The notes: a model not told the origin generated them from the sequence alone. Positions 24,101 to 36,090 are shown, counted from the stretch's first letter. The stretch: 64,000 nt of DNA from Steromphala cineraria (GCA_916613615.1 OU744732.1:35748478-35812477); one strand, 5' to 3'. A program made the numbers and translations.

Positions 24101-24820
24101 ACTGATCATCGATTGAATATTTGTTTGATTCAGTATCTGAAATTTTGTATTGTTCTAACGTTGATTTTATAGTTTCTTTCACTAATGTTACGTATTTTCT
24201 TTCTTTTAGAAGGGAATTATTAAATTTCCAAAAGCCCTTTCCTCTTGCTAGGGTAGAGCATGTTAAAGACATGGTTATTACTGAGTGGTCAGAGTTTATG
24301 CTTGGGAGAATATCACTACTATTGACTGAAGATAACAAACCATGTGAAATCAGGAAAAAATATAATCTTGCCTGTTTTAGTGGTGTGGGTTGCCGCCAGG
24401 TGAAACGTTTCGAATCGTAGTTCAGTTCACGCTAAGGGTCTTTTAGATCAAAATTATCTATCATTTCGAAAACTTTTTCCCTTGCTTTTGGGTTGTTGAT
24501 ATGTTTGTAGTTGTATGTGTCCAACTGTTTATTCATAACTAGATTCCAGTCCCCACACAAACTTATTTCATCACTGTCATAACTCGTAACAATGTCCAGT
24601 ATGGTTGTTCCTCGGCAATACTTTTGAAACAGCTTATATAACACTCATTGTATCCCCGTTGTTCTTTTATCTTTTGAATTTGATCGGCAGTAAAATGTAT
24701 ATCTTGTAAGCAGTATATATTACCTTTCTTCTTTCTTAAAAAGTTGAATACCTTCTTGCGCTATAAGTTGTTATTTAAGCCCCTACAATTATGGCATAAT
24801 ATTTTTATAGTTTCAGTCAT
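21194..24820 (-). pseudogene. LINE ORF2: endonuclease / reverse transcriptase, broken
   Basis: Starts at the ATG 24818-24820 with the APE-type endonuclease opening (ILCHNCRGLNN). The middle of the endonuclease is missing: the reading jumps within a few dozen residues to the CGDWNLVMN word. The reverse transcriptase follows, with GPDGFTTEFLK, the IDFEKAFDSVD block, RGCRQGDPIAPYIF and the catalytic FADD at 22854-22865. The C-terminal zinc-binding tail (CSFC, then HILWDC) ends at 21194. The reading is interrupted by stops near 24770, 23245, 22815 and 22102 and by frame changes near 24650, 23930, 23760 and 22440. Some of those breaks are single-base changes. Sequence words place it in the L1/Tx1 group. 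Confidence 0.9.
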
Positions 24821-26201
24821 TTATGTATATTTGATGCAGTTGTTCAATATCAGTCAACTTGGAATCAATATTGGTATAAAAAATAAATTCAAAATAAGGT
24901 TCTATGTACCTTGCCTGTTGTTTTGATAAAAAATACTTCTGGTATTGGAACAAATCAAACAAAGGTATCCCGCAGCGGGATAAATATATACAAACACAAC
25001 ATAAAACTGATATGAAAATTATCATTTTGAGGGATAATCTACCCCACGAATATCCTCGATGAGACAAAATGGTTAAGTGTCACTATAAATAAGGTAAACA
25101 CGACTAGAGTAAGTCAGAGTAAGCACGATGAACGCCACTCAATTGAATGAAAAATCCGTGCATGTACATTGCAACTCGAGTCAATCATGCGTTTACAAAA
25201 CTGCCACGTTGTATTGCTTAGAAAGTATCATGATTGAAGTAATTTGAAGATAGAATGTGTGGATTTGAGCTAAAATTCGGAGGATATTATCATTAGTTAC
25301 TTGGTTGGATTATTCATTTGAAATTGTAAGTACATATCATTTTGTTACTGCAGATTTACAAGATTATAATGTACAGCACACGATGAACGCATATTGATCA
25401 TTGATCGAGTGTCGATCATGGAAAATTCTAGGTTGTATTTTTTAAACAAAAGATTATCTGAAATAACATACGCTCAATAAAACGTAAATATATACTCATA
25501 TGAACAAATGCATTCGCCAAAAAGTTGGTTTCTTATTAAATGTCATTTTGGTTCATTTGCGTTCTGTACACATAGAAATCGTTTGGAGAACAGAGATAAA
25601 CAACACTACTTTACAAACAAATATACCCACTCATGTGTTTCATATATAACTATTCATTGAATTATTTGACATCATGTTCATAAGCTCAAAGTGACATTTA
25701 CATATATTGAAAGTAAATGATGTACTTCAGAAATATAATCTTGTTTCAAAATTTATAATGTATTGATAAAAAAGATTGAAAGAAAAAAATATTATGTAAT
25801 TGGCGCTTTAAATAATAGTGATGGACGGTTACGTTCCATGGAAATTGCGGAGCTTTTTGGCATACTATGGTACAGAATGACTCTGTTCTAGAGGTAAAAG
25901 ATAATGATTTAAAAAAATAAATCAGATGTTGCAAAATAAAAATATGCATTCACAATGTTTAGACCATGTCAAAACCGGAAGTTGGTATCTCATTAGTTAA
26001 TCAGACAAACATATAAGAGAATGCAATATGAAATAAAGTTGGCTGGTGCATCTGATTATCTACTTTTGGTAAAAGATGGTAAAAATGGAAATAGTCAATA
26101 ACATGCATTCACAATTTATAAATAATGTGTCCATATTTGATATCCGGAAGTTGATATTTTATATATCATTTATATATCAAAGTTCATATAATCAAAACAG
26201 T

Positions 26202-26999
26202 TCATATTTCATATGGTGGGTTCATTTCCCCAGTTAATCTAATACGATTCCCCCATGGTGAAGCACTGTTTTTCCTCACTTCGAGAACGTGATCAACACC
26301 TATCTGGCGTACGCGGGTTTGAAGATTCTCCTCATGAAATATAGCCCTCGACTTGCGGTAAAGAATGACTCGTTGTTTTTTCAATTTTGCGGGTAGATCA
26401 GTGCGAATGGACATCCGTTTGCCCTTAAGATGCTTGGAAGATCTTAAAATCATGTCTCTGTCGGCCATGCTCAGGAAACTGGCGATCATTGGGGAGGGTG
26501 CATCTGGGGTTGGGTCACCGGGGAAGGGTTTTCTAGGGAGTCTGTGGACAGCCTTAAAGTAGATATTATCTACTGTATTGTCGGACAATTGCAGATCACC
26601 TGTAAACATATCCCGCAGAACTTTCTCCGAGTCTTCATTTACATTTTCTTTTATGCCATAAAATAAAAGGTTGGTTTTGCGATCATATATTTCTTGCTGT
26701 AAAAGTTTTCTTTCGAAAGTGACAGACTGCTCAGAGAGTTTAGATCTTAGAGTTTCAATTTCGGATTTCAAAACCTTCACTTCTCCATCTTGTATGGCGG
26801 CCATACTTTCTACGTCATCAACGCGTTTTGAGATTTTACCAAGTTCTTGTTTCAAATCGTTTATGGATCTATTCAATTCCATGTTACCATTGTCAATTTT
26901 ATCCGAGATTCTTTTCTCCATACTTATGAGAAGGTCCTCCATTGAAGGATTTGTCGAAGATCGAGTATTCACCCCTGACTTTGACTGGTGGGACGACAT
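26202..26999 (-). CDS. LINE ORF1: coiled-coil RNA-binding protein
   Basis: Intact frame of 265 codons from the ATG at 26997-26999; the longer frame to 27050 begins with GTG. Residues about 20-95 are a heptad-rich coiled coil (SINDLKQELGKISKRVDDVE). Residues about 100-180 look like the L1 ORF1 RRM (KTNLLFYGIKENVNED, then VHRLPRK). The remainder matches the C-terminal domain (KGKRMSIRTDLPAKLKKQR). In L1 elements this protein trimerises, coats the element RNA and acts as a nucleic-acid chaperone. The frame is open although ORF2 is broken. It belongs to the transposon, not the host. Confidence 0.85.
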   Translation of the reverse strand: MSSHQSKSGVNTRSSTNPSMEDLLISMEKRISDKIDNGNMELNRSINDLKQELGKISKRVDDVESMAAIQDGEVKVLKSEIETLRSKLSEQSVTFERKLLQQEIYDRKTNLLFYGIKENVNEDSEKVLRDMFTGDLQLSDNTVDNIYFKAVHRLPRKPFPGDPTPDAPSPMIASFLSMADRDMILRSSKHLKGKRMSIRTDLPAKLKKQRVILYRKSRAIFHEENLQTRVRQIGVDHVLEVRKNSASPWGNRIRLTGEMNPPYEI

Positions 27000-28302
27000 T
27001 AGTGATGAGCATAGAAAGTTCAAAAAATCACTGCACTGAGGATTACTCACTCTTTAGTATGAAGCAGAGTTTTTCCTTTCGTTTTGTGTTCGTAGTAGAA
27101 GGCAGCTTTTCAAAGTTCAGTCATAAGTAGGCACATAAGATATTCGCGGGGCAGAGCTGATCACTCACACGTCTTGTCGTACCGCATGCGCAACCGGAAG
27201 CCATACAAAACCCTGACTCAACAAGTTGTTTTTTCTGTAAAAACTGCAAATTATCTAAATTTTATGTTTATTTTAAAATGCATAATTCATTGATTTTTAC
27301 TTCCATTGCTATAAACCCAACCGCAATGTTGGATTTCTGTGCATTTTCCGTAGGTTATCTTTGTTTCTTTATGGATATTTAAGTCATACATTACTTATAA
27401 CCATTGTATCAATGTTTATTCAGTTTGTCACGTGAATATTCTTGACAAACTGAAGGACATTTATACATTCTACTTTAAAGGTCTATATAGATTCATATAT
27501 ATTTTATCTGAAGTTTTCCGACGTTAAAAGGCTGTTTAAAAAGTAATAAAACGATGAAATAGAAATGATAGAATAAATCAACGCCGTCAAATATCATCTC
27601 TGATGTAATGTAGTTCATAAGTTTCCTGATTTCTTTTATATCACAAGTGTATCTTTCATAAGAGTTTAATTTATGATTCTTACCTTTTTAATTTAAATGC
27701 AAAATTAAATTTATTACAAAATGTTTCATTTGCTACTTACTAGTATCGTATTTCCAAAATATGGACACAAGTACGGTAAGAGAAGCAGTAGAGACTGTTA
27801 ACTTTCAAATGTTGTGTGAGAAGTTGGTTTTATATAATGTACGGTAGTCGAATTTTGTTTTGAAGTTCGGGATTTGTATTTATCTTCATACATGTTTAAT
27901 AACGTTATGATTTTTTTAAGTTTAACCCATAATATTTCTTACTTTAAAAAATCTTATTTCAAATAAAAAAATTGTCTAATGATTTTATTCAACATTTTAA
28001 TTTTTTATTTTTCCTGTTGTGTAGCCTAATCCCACGGTTCACAAAAGAGCGTCATGGAATACTTTCGAAGACCTTAGTCGTTTTTATTGACTCTTTAAAA
28101 TAGGTCTAAACAGTGTACAGTCGTTTGAGACCTTCAATTGTTTTATAGAGAAAAAATTAAGGTCTAGGCGAGCATGACAAGTTGACTAAAATACCGTTCA
28201 ACTCAACGTAAACATGACGGCTTGCCCGCGGTCACGTGACTTTTCAAAGGGACGTCACTCTAAATCGACTCGATTCACGAAACTGGAAAATGGTCAATTA
28301 CA

Positions 28303-29365
28303 TGAGAAAGATAATGAATGTGTATGATAAAAAGTTAGTCAGCAGAATAACATAATGTATAAATATACAAGTAGCCTCTTGAAAAGCAAAGTCCAAAAAG
28401 TCCAAAAGACCAGAACAGCTGGTTGTAGAGGGTTATGACTATTGTGTTGGTTTACATTTTTTGCCTTTTTGACCACTCTTTCCTGTTACACTCATCTGAT
28501 ATGTAGAAATATTCATATCCGCACTACATTTTATCTTGTTTTATTTCCCAAATGTTGAGCACTGTATACCAAACTCTTACAAGGCCAAACTTAACAAACA
28601 TCATTGGTTTGTGCAAGGATTAGTGAAATAAAATCCTTATTGCTCATAGGGTTTTTAAATAAGTAGTGACATATTTTCAATATAAGCACATGTGCATATT
28701 TCACCTTTGCCAAGCTACGATTGTGGTAGCGCGAATTCACGTATTTTTTCGCCTATGATGTCATAACATTGTTCGTGACGTCATGGCAACCGGCCATCAC
28801 TAGAAAAGCGGCCTATTTCTTGGATATTTCTAGGGGAGTAAAAATAAACAGAACCGGTAATAACTAAATTATTACTCGCGAAAGTGTGTACTATGTCTTT
28901 AAAGAAACTTGTGCAAGTTTATTATGCTCTGGTAATAATATCTTTTTGGTCGTTTGCAAGTGATGTGCATCATTATTCGTTTTTCCGAAAGAACATATTT
29001 ATTGTCACTAGGTGTTTTGGGGAAAATTACAAGATTATTGGTCATGTATGAAAAAAAATCTAATGCTTTTGGCAGAAAAGGTTATATTGGGCATATTTTG
29101 AAGAAAGAAAATTTGCTTTGATATTCCTGTTTAAATCTGAATTTGAAATTCGAAACTCGTTTCATCCCTCAAGCTGTCAAAAATTTCAACACTTTCCCTT
29201 AGGCATAAATGACTTTAAATGGTGAATATGCTCAGAAAAGCTCTTAACATGACAGTTTAAGATATACAACGAGTTAACAAACGTAAAACCTAAAGAATCC
29301 TCAACATGTTAAAACTTCGGTGAAGTTTCTCCTTGACGGAAGTGTAGATGCAGTATATTCTAATA
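28303..29365. other. Continuation of copy B past the insertion
   Basis: Matches copy A 3880-4812. It contains the conserved GTTCGTGACGTCATGGCAACCG stretch (about 28772) with a CRE-like TGACGTCA. No gene is seen. Confidence 0.7.
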
Positions 29366-30543
29366 CATCCTTAAAACCTATTTCCATTTTCCTCTCCAGA
29401 AGCATAGGGCCTTGTCACACACCGGAGTAATAACAGAACGTGTATTAAAGCAATTAACGAAAATTTATCAACCAGAAATATTTAAATCCCACAAAAGCAC
29501 AGATTAACCCTTATTACATACCCATGAAATATTACGATAGTAATACGTAATGAAATACAACGAATTCCGTATTGCACTCCTCAATCCGTATTGCACTCCG
29601 TATTGCACTTCTCACGGAACTACTTTCTCAGCGAGGGAGGTGTCATATCAGCTATTTTTAGGTTTTATGGCATGGGAAACCCCATATCAATAATGTAAAC
29701 ACACGCACATTATTTGATTCAGACATTCCTTAGTGTTGTTATTATCAGGATAATTTACATTGTTCACAATTACATAAAAATATTAACAAATTAAAGGATT
29801 TACACTCCGCCGATCGCAACGAAAATACCGACCTCAAAAACTACATCGACAATATCGTCAAGAAAACAAGTTAAATAACAAAGTTTGCAATTTACCTGAG
29901 AGAAAACAATGAAGAACGAAGAGTTTAAGGTATCCCGGCCCGGATATTGTGATTCTCATCGCACAAAACCCGGCGCTGTAAGTTCTGCCATCTACGTGCA
30001 AGTGACATCGTTTCAATGGGGTCAAAGTATGACTTCCGGTCTATTTAGTGATAGCAACATTTACTGGGATCGTTTCATATTACGGTAACTTCAACTTTTC
30101 ATCTCAATACATGTCCCTTCAAAACGTAGACGTGCCATCATTCATAGTGATTCAGATCTGAGTAAGTACTGTCATTTCCTCTCGTTGAACTGTTCTGTAA
30201 CGTCATCTCTCCATGTTCACGCGACCGAACTTTGCCGAATGTTTCAAGTTATGAAAGTTTATATTGTATTCGAATAAAATATTGATATACATTTGTGATA
30301 TTACATGTCATTTAAGAAATTTAAACATATGAACAAATATCTTGCGTCTGTTTTTCATCAAATATTAATCACAGTTTGGTGTGCACTCTATTCTCAAATG
30401 ACGTCATAGGTGGAGGAATGTGATAACGTAATATTTCGTGAAAGGGTTGGCGAAGTAATTTATTTAGGTCAAGATAACACGCAAACATTCTTCCATGTAC
30501 GGCTTTATTTGAAGTAAATTAAACGAAAAGGGTATGTAATAAA
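29366..30543. other. No supported gene
   Basis: Intergenic DNA. A three-fold short tandem repeat of CCGTATTGCACT lies at about 29567-29615. Nothing else is recognisable. Confidence 0.5.
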
Positions 30544-30706
30544 TATAGAACGTCATTCTAGTGCATTTTTTTCGTTTGTATTGAACTCGTAGATGTCACA
30601 AAGAGCAAAGAAACAACTCGTTCTGCGAACTCGTTGTTTCTTTGCTCTTTGTGACATCTACTCGTTCAATACAAACGAAAAAATGCACTAGAATGACGTT
30701 CTATAT
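30544..30706. mobile_element. 163-bp palindromic foldback element
   Basis: The two halves are near-perfect inverted repeats with arms of about 74 bp: TATAGAACGTCATTCTAGTG at the left, CACTAGAATGACGTTCTATA at the right. Ends in TATA sequence make a TA target duplication possible. In both arms the 6-base word ACTCGT versus ACGAGT is flipped relative to the rest of the pairing. There is no coding capacity. Confidence 0.85.
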
Positions 30707-30959
30707 ATATATTCACACAGATACACACTACTTCAAACTTGACGCATTATGAGCGTTGCTTCACACACCTTACATGCATAAAAAACTCAACATACATACT
30801 TTACACAAATAAATACTCTCGTTTGTTAATTATTCAAAAGCAAAAGTCTCTGCAAATAAATGTCAAAATCAACTTCAGTCCTTCGACTTCGACTTCATGT
30901 TACTAAAATCTCAGCGCCTTAACAGTTCATTTCACACATCTGCAAAACTTCACATGCAC

Positions 30960-31135
30960 TACTACACTTCGCTACAGCTCAGTCCATCCGACTGGAGGCA
31001 ACACTACACAGCTACACAGTCCATACATGTATGTCTGCAAATACATCACATCACAGCCCAGCCCATCTGATTGGATCCACCAACAGTCCATCTGACTGCG
31101 TGCTACAGTCCATCCGACTGCAAGCAACACTACAC
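30960..31135 (+). repeat. Short 22-bp satellite-related block
   Basis: A few satellite-type units (CAGTCCATCCGACTG) and the shared spacer CATACATGTATGTCTGCA / CATCTGATTGGATCCACCA, as in the two larger arrays. The CAATCT-type TIR element at 31139 splits it from array 2. Confidence 0.8.
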
Positions 31136-31138
31136 ACA

Positions 31139-31927
31139 CAATCTAAATAAATTTAGACCAACAGATTTTTAATTTTGTAATACTGTTGATCTAAGATTGG
31201 CCCGTAACGCGGGTGATCCCGCTGACCTCTGAAATCAGCCGCTCGGCCAATCAGAAAAGATGCCCTAGCTCGCTGGAAGTTAAAAAAACTCAGCAGCACA
31301 TCTTTTGAAATGGATGATGTTCGGACCTCTGTCATTCGGAGCTGGGCATAATCCGATTGCTTCGATCTATTAATAGATTGTGTATTTCATTTTAAAATAA
31401 TTTAGCGTATTTGCTAGTTGTCAATGACAAATGATAAATGCACATCGCACATATACTAACGTGGCGAATAATAATCCCAAAGTTAGAGCATGATAAATGT
31501 CAATATTTACGAAAATCCGCATGCAAGGGGAGGTTACTAATTTTCTATCAAACTAATTCATTCCATTCATTCATTTCCATCCAAATAATTTTAAAAAAGT
31601 AATTTTTTGGTTAATCATAAAACTAAAACTATTTCATACAACCAAAATAAAATCTACCTAATGATATTTTTCTTATCAGTACCAAAAACAAGATTTATTT
31701 TTCACAATGTACACTGTTAATCAGAACAAGCCATAAGCTATCAAATGTTTCTTCTGTTCACTTGCATGAGCAACTTGGAACTGTTTGTGACGTCGAGTCT
31801 GATTGATCATATCGCGAATTCCTTATTTGCATACGAAAGGTCACCGGGACAACCTCTTACACTGGTCAATCTTAGATCAACAGTATTACAAAATAAAAAA
31901 TCTGTTGTCCTAAATTTATTTAGATTG
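31139..31927. mobile_element. CAATCTAAATAAA-type TIR element, copy 1 (789 bp)
   Basis: Same family as 48624-49434. The ends CAATCTAAATAAATTTAGAC and TAAATTTATTTAGATTG are inverted, with a second inverted block TGTTGATCTAAGATTGGCC. The flanking CACTACAC word is present on both sides (31128-31135 and 31928-31935) but is separated from the left end by 3 bases, so the target duplication is imperfect. It interrupts satellite sequence. It encodes no transposase. Confidence 0.8.
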
Positions 31928-31992
31928 CACTACACGGTCCATACATGTATGTCTGCATATACATCACTTCACAGCCTGATTGGATCCACCAC

Positions 31993-32535
31993 CAGTCCAT
32001 CCGACTGCATGCTACAATCCATCCGACTGCATGCTACAGTCCATCCGACTGCAAGCTACAGTCCATCCGACCGCATGCTACAGTCCATCCGACGGCATAC
32101 ATGCTGCTGTCCATCCGACTGCATGCTACAATCCATCCGACTGCGTGCTACTGTCCATTCGACTGCATGCTACAGTCCATCCGACTGCGTGCTACTGTCC
32201 ATCCGACTGCGTGCTACAATCCATCCGACTGCATGCTACAGTCCATCCGACTGCGTGCTACAGTCAATCCGACTGCGTGCTACTGTCCATCCGACTGCAT
32301 GCTACAGTCCATCCGACTGCATGCTACAATCCATCCGACTGCGTGCTACTGTCCATCCGACTGCATGCTACAGTCCAACCGACCGCATGCTACAGTCCAT
32401 CCGACGGCATAGATGCTACTGTCCATCCGACTGCATGCTACAGTCCATCCGGCTGCGTGCTACAGTCCATCCGACTGCGTGCTACAGTCCATCCGACTGC
32501 ATGCTACAGTCCATCCGACTGCAAGCTACAGTCCA
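31993..32535 (+). repeat. 22-bp satellite array 2
   Basis: About 24 units of the same satellite as 4845-5305, with CATGCTACA, GTGCTACTG and CATGCTACAAT variants alternating. The unusual junction GACGGCAT occurs at 32091 and 32403, 312 bp apart, which points to a higher-order duplication of about 14 units. All three forward frames are open by arithmetic, giving spurious ORFs of up to 265 codons. Confidence 0.95.
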
Positions 32536-35500
32536 ATGCTAAAACACAAAGATATCACTTACAGTAAACTACTCACGTACAACCCTTGTTGCAACATGAA
32601 ATACCTTTTAAAATACTGCAGTGTAACTTTTGTAAACTTAAAACTGGACGTACTCATTTGTTAATAAGGAACAAAACATTTCAACATTTCAAAAACCATT
32701 ACAACCTCTTGTTGCAACTAAAGCGGCTAAAATAAGTACCCAAAACCATTTATCAAACCCCGTAAAAAAACAAAAAAAATTAACAACATTTTCAAGAAAG
32801 TGTTTTAAAAATAGTTGGCAATATCTCAAGCATGTTCAAACATTCAATAATATGCAATAACATCAGTGAAAATTCAAGTACTCACGCTCAAAAAGCTCGA
32901 TACAAACACTGTACGAGTTGACCGTCTCTCACTCTCTCATCAGTCAACTGCCCAGTCACCTGTCGCACTCTCGCTCGTGCATTCACCCGCGGGTGCTTTC
33001 GGCGAACTCAACCCCAATTTGGGATCATGTTTTGGATGGTTTGACCTTCCTGATCTTGACAGGCCTAGAAAGCTGAAACCTTGTTTACATCCTCCTTGAC
33101 TAATGAAGATTATTTTTTGTAGCTTCGGTGGCCCAGTAGCCCCTAATAAGGGCCGCAGGGGCCAACCCTTTAAACCTATTTTCAATTCTTCTCCAGAAGC
33201 ATAAGGCTTAGAAGCCTGAAACCATGTCTAGAGATTCCTAAGTTCGATAAGGAGGATTCTAAACTGTACAATTGGTGACCCTGTGTTCCCTACTAAGTGG
33301 GAACCATATTTGCCACGTCCTAAAGCAAAATTCGTTTATTGCTTGATAAGTTATAGAGCCAATAGGTCTATTGTTAACACCTGCTTCTCTTGGTTGACGG
33401 CAGAATTAATTCTAAATCTAACCTTATAAATGTAATAGGGATATGATCCATTTAGAAATTGATTATTATTATTATATTGTCAGTCACCCGTCAGGTGCCG
33501 GAACTACTTTCGTCTATGTGAACAAATGGGGGTAACTTTCCAGTTTAAGTCATCTTAATCACATACTTCATTTCAATCATATAATTGATAAAATACTTAA
33601 TGTAGTTTTCCATATACCAGATTTATGTCATCGAGCGTCATGTGTAAAGTTGATAATTTGCAAGTGGATGATATATTGACGGTGTTGTGATCTTTTTATG
33701 CGTTTTTCATGATGGTTTAATCTTTTAAAAGTACGAAATATTGAAATTGAGTGTAGCGGTAATTCAATTGGATCTTAGAGTGTGTTGATATTTGAGATAT
33801 CGTGAAGTACATCAAGAGGGGAATCAAGAATGAGTATAATGACATAATATGAGCAATATATTTATAGTGGTGTGGTATTGATTGAATTGAATATTCTGAA
33901 AGTAGGATCAATTGAAATTTGATTTAGGGTCAATTCATTTCGATTCTACATTCATTCAACCATCTTTATCACGAAACTTGTATTGAATACAACTCCCATA
34001 CATGCTGACGAATTGTTACAACTTATTTGATTATTTTTTATAGTCTATAATTTGAAAGCAATTGCTTGCTTTTTACAAATGTGTACACACTTTCCTTCAC
34101 TTTATGAATACGTTCAATTATATATTTGGAAACTAATTAAAACTTAATCAAGTGATTCGTTTTTTTTATCCACTCATAAACTGTGAGTTTTTGTACCCTT
34201 TTTGCTTTCGTTTTTCACGATGTATGTGGTATTAGGAAAGTTTTTTTAATCTGCTGTCAAGGTTTAAAAATGTAGTTCCAATTTGTTAATCTTAATGATT
34301 AAAGATTATATTTTTAGATCAGGTGACACTATTTTCCTTGCTGTGATATCTTGTTTGCATATTTTCTTGTAAAGGTAAACTTTAGAAAACTCAATTTTGA
34401 TATGTCATCATTTCCTTTCTCCTTTTAACATTTTACACACAGTTTGCTCAAATACAAACTTTGCTAAGTAATATATTATAAATGAATTAAAGTTGAATTT
34501 CCTTAAATACGTTTTCAGTAGATATGTGTTATTACCATTGTTACCATTGCATTATCGTTGTTAGCCAATGCTTACTTCTTTACTTTGCTAAAAATTGCCA
34601 ACTGAGATCATCTATCTCTAAATCATTCTATATTGATATCACAAATTATTGACATTGTGTAATAAATATAATTGATATTGATATACAATGACAACAATAT
34701 TTATATCCACTGCATTTTAGGTAACATACGGACTAATAGTCATTCAGATAGACGATGTTGAAATATATAGCCTAACCTTTTGCGAAACATGGAAACAATG
34801 AAACCATCAGATATAACGGAAACTGACTTTACTTCCTGTTTTGACCTTGACTTGTCCCCCCGTGATGCTCTACACGAGTTTACCTCGAAGCACATCACCA
34901 GTTTTAACATCACTATTCCAGACTTCACAAAACAGCATCCTCAATACCTGTAGAGAAGCGATACAGATCAAAAGAGACCTTAAGTCAGCCTTGTCTATTT
35001 ACACTTAGGAATTATTGAGATACTCGTCCAATAAACAGTTGATTATTTTGTATTATTTTGTGTATTTTTCACGAAAATCATTTTGGTATATTTTCTTGTA
35101 TTGATATTCAAAGCAGTGTATGATTTAGAAATTTTGTATGGCATATTTGATATGAATTATTTCTTTTTATTGATATTCTTCTTTGTGTAACGGATCAAAG
35201 CATTTTTGGGGGAAAAGATGAGAATGTTTGTTTGATAAACATGAAATTCAGACACAAAACAAAAGAAACTCTTTTTTTATCTATTGGTTGAGAGAGAGGT
35301 GTATTTTAGAAAGGGGGCCTCGGGCCCATTTTACATATACACATTATACAATGTGATATAATGTGAATCGCAACTGTAACATACCAAGATATACATAAAG
35401 ATAAAGGCCAGATAAAGACCCAGAAGCGCTTTACCTTTCTTCAAAGCTTGTTACAGATATGTCCAAAGATGATGATGGTGACATTTTGTTTTGATGTAAT

Positions 35501-36008
35501 TTGAATCGCCAATATTTGTTGTTGTTTTTTACAATTGTACAACTGAAACATACCAAGATATATAGAAAGATAAAGGCCTGTATTTCATGTGCACGAATAT
35601 ACTATTCTGTTTATTATCGTTCTCCCAAAATTGAAGAAAATACTAAAAACCTACTTCTCTGCATAGGCGGACTAGCCGCCACCGATCCGTTGAGATTGTG
35701 ACGTCATAGGTGATGTTCATGACGTGACGTCACAATGAAATAGTGATATTTTGCCCTAGGGCAACATATGTTAAGTATAAACCTCAATATGACTGCCCTC
35801 GTAGGTAATAAACTTCTTTATTACACATAGACGGCGTTCCAACTGTCTTAATTGTGTATGAAATAACTGTAAATTTTCATGCATGGAAAATTCAGAAAAA
35901 ACTTCCATCAGATTTTAAATTAAAAGCTGTTAGATAACCTAAAGTAATATTTCTATGCAAACCTTCAACTATTGTATACCACTGTCCAAACAGTTGTGTG
36001 TAGTCGTA
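32536..36008. other. Gene-poor AT-rich region
   Basis: No gene supported. It contains a patch at about 33120-33200 with GGGCCGCAGGGGCC, similar to the left edge of satellite array 1. A segment at about 34830-34925 (CCTTGACTTGTCCCCCCGTG) is repeated with divergence at 42620-42720. ACATACCAAGATATA occurs twice (35378 and 35549). A cluster of TGACGTCA-type words lies at about 35698-35735. Short open frames here have no recognisable motif. Confidence 0.5.
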
Positions 36009-36090
36009 ATGTTAGACGCCGCTCATGGCTGAAATACTGCCTAAGCAGCGTTAAAATTAATTAAAATTACTCACTCACTCATGTTCGCCA
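36009..36090 (+). mobile_element. SINE 3' fragment
   Basis: GACGCCGCTCATGGCTGAAA followed by AAGCAGCGTTAAA and an ACTCACTCACTC tail. The same words occur in the short insertion at 36485-36540. Only the tail region remains, with no promoter boxes. Confidence 0.6.

Larger units (their letters stand above)
21002..27212 (-). mobile_element. L1/Tx1-like LINE, nearly full length but inactive
   Basis: Flanked by a perfect 15-bp target duplication CTGACTCAACAAGTT (20987-21001 and 27213-27227). The minus-strand 3' end shows as T-rich runs at about 21001-21085 on the plus strand. It has ORF1 at 26202-26999 and a broken ORF2 at 21194-24820. It lies inside the 9.6-kb TIR element. The clean target duplication against the several stops in ORF2 suggests moderate age. 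Confidence 0.9.
18704..28298. mobile_element. 9.6-kb TIR-bounded insertion (3.4 kb without its LINE)
   Basis: The ends are inverted repeats: ATTGACCATTTTCCAGTTT at the left and AAACTGGAAAATGGTCAAT at the right, CGTGAATC-type indels aside. A second shared block, GACCGCGGGCAA, lies further in on both sides. Copy A is uninterrupted at this place. The bases flanking the element are TACA on both sides (18700-18703 and 28299-28302), a possible 4-bp target duplication. Removing the internal LINE (21002-27212 plus one TSD) leaves about 3.4 kb of AT-rich DNA with no open frame of note, so it looks like a non-autonomous or decayed DNA transposon. I cannot assign the superfamily. Confidence 0.75.
13780..29365 (-). 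repeat. Segmental duplication, copy B (with insertions)
   Basis: Homologous to copy A over both flanks and the gene. It differs from A by a TTAA MITE (14499-14855), the 9.6-kb insertion (18704-28298) and several smaller indels around 18040-18360. Without the insertions the unit is about 5.6 kb. Confidence 0.8.

Noticed and set aside
31745..32542. 265-codon plus-strand open frame, and its two companions in the other frames
   Set aside because: It is produced by the stop-free 22-bp satellite, which keeps every forward frame open. There is no conserved domain, and the 5' part is transposon end sequence.
33099..33866. Small frames around 32866-33185 on both strands
   Set aside because: No recognisable domain, overlapping on both strands, in repeat-like sequence.
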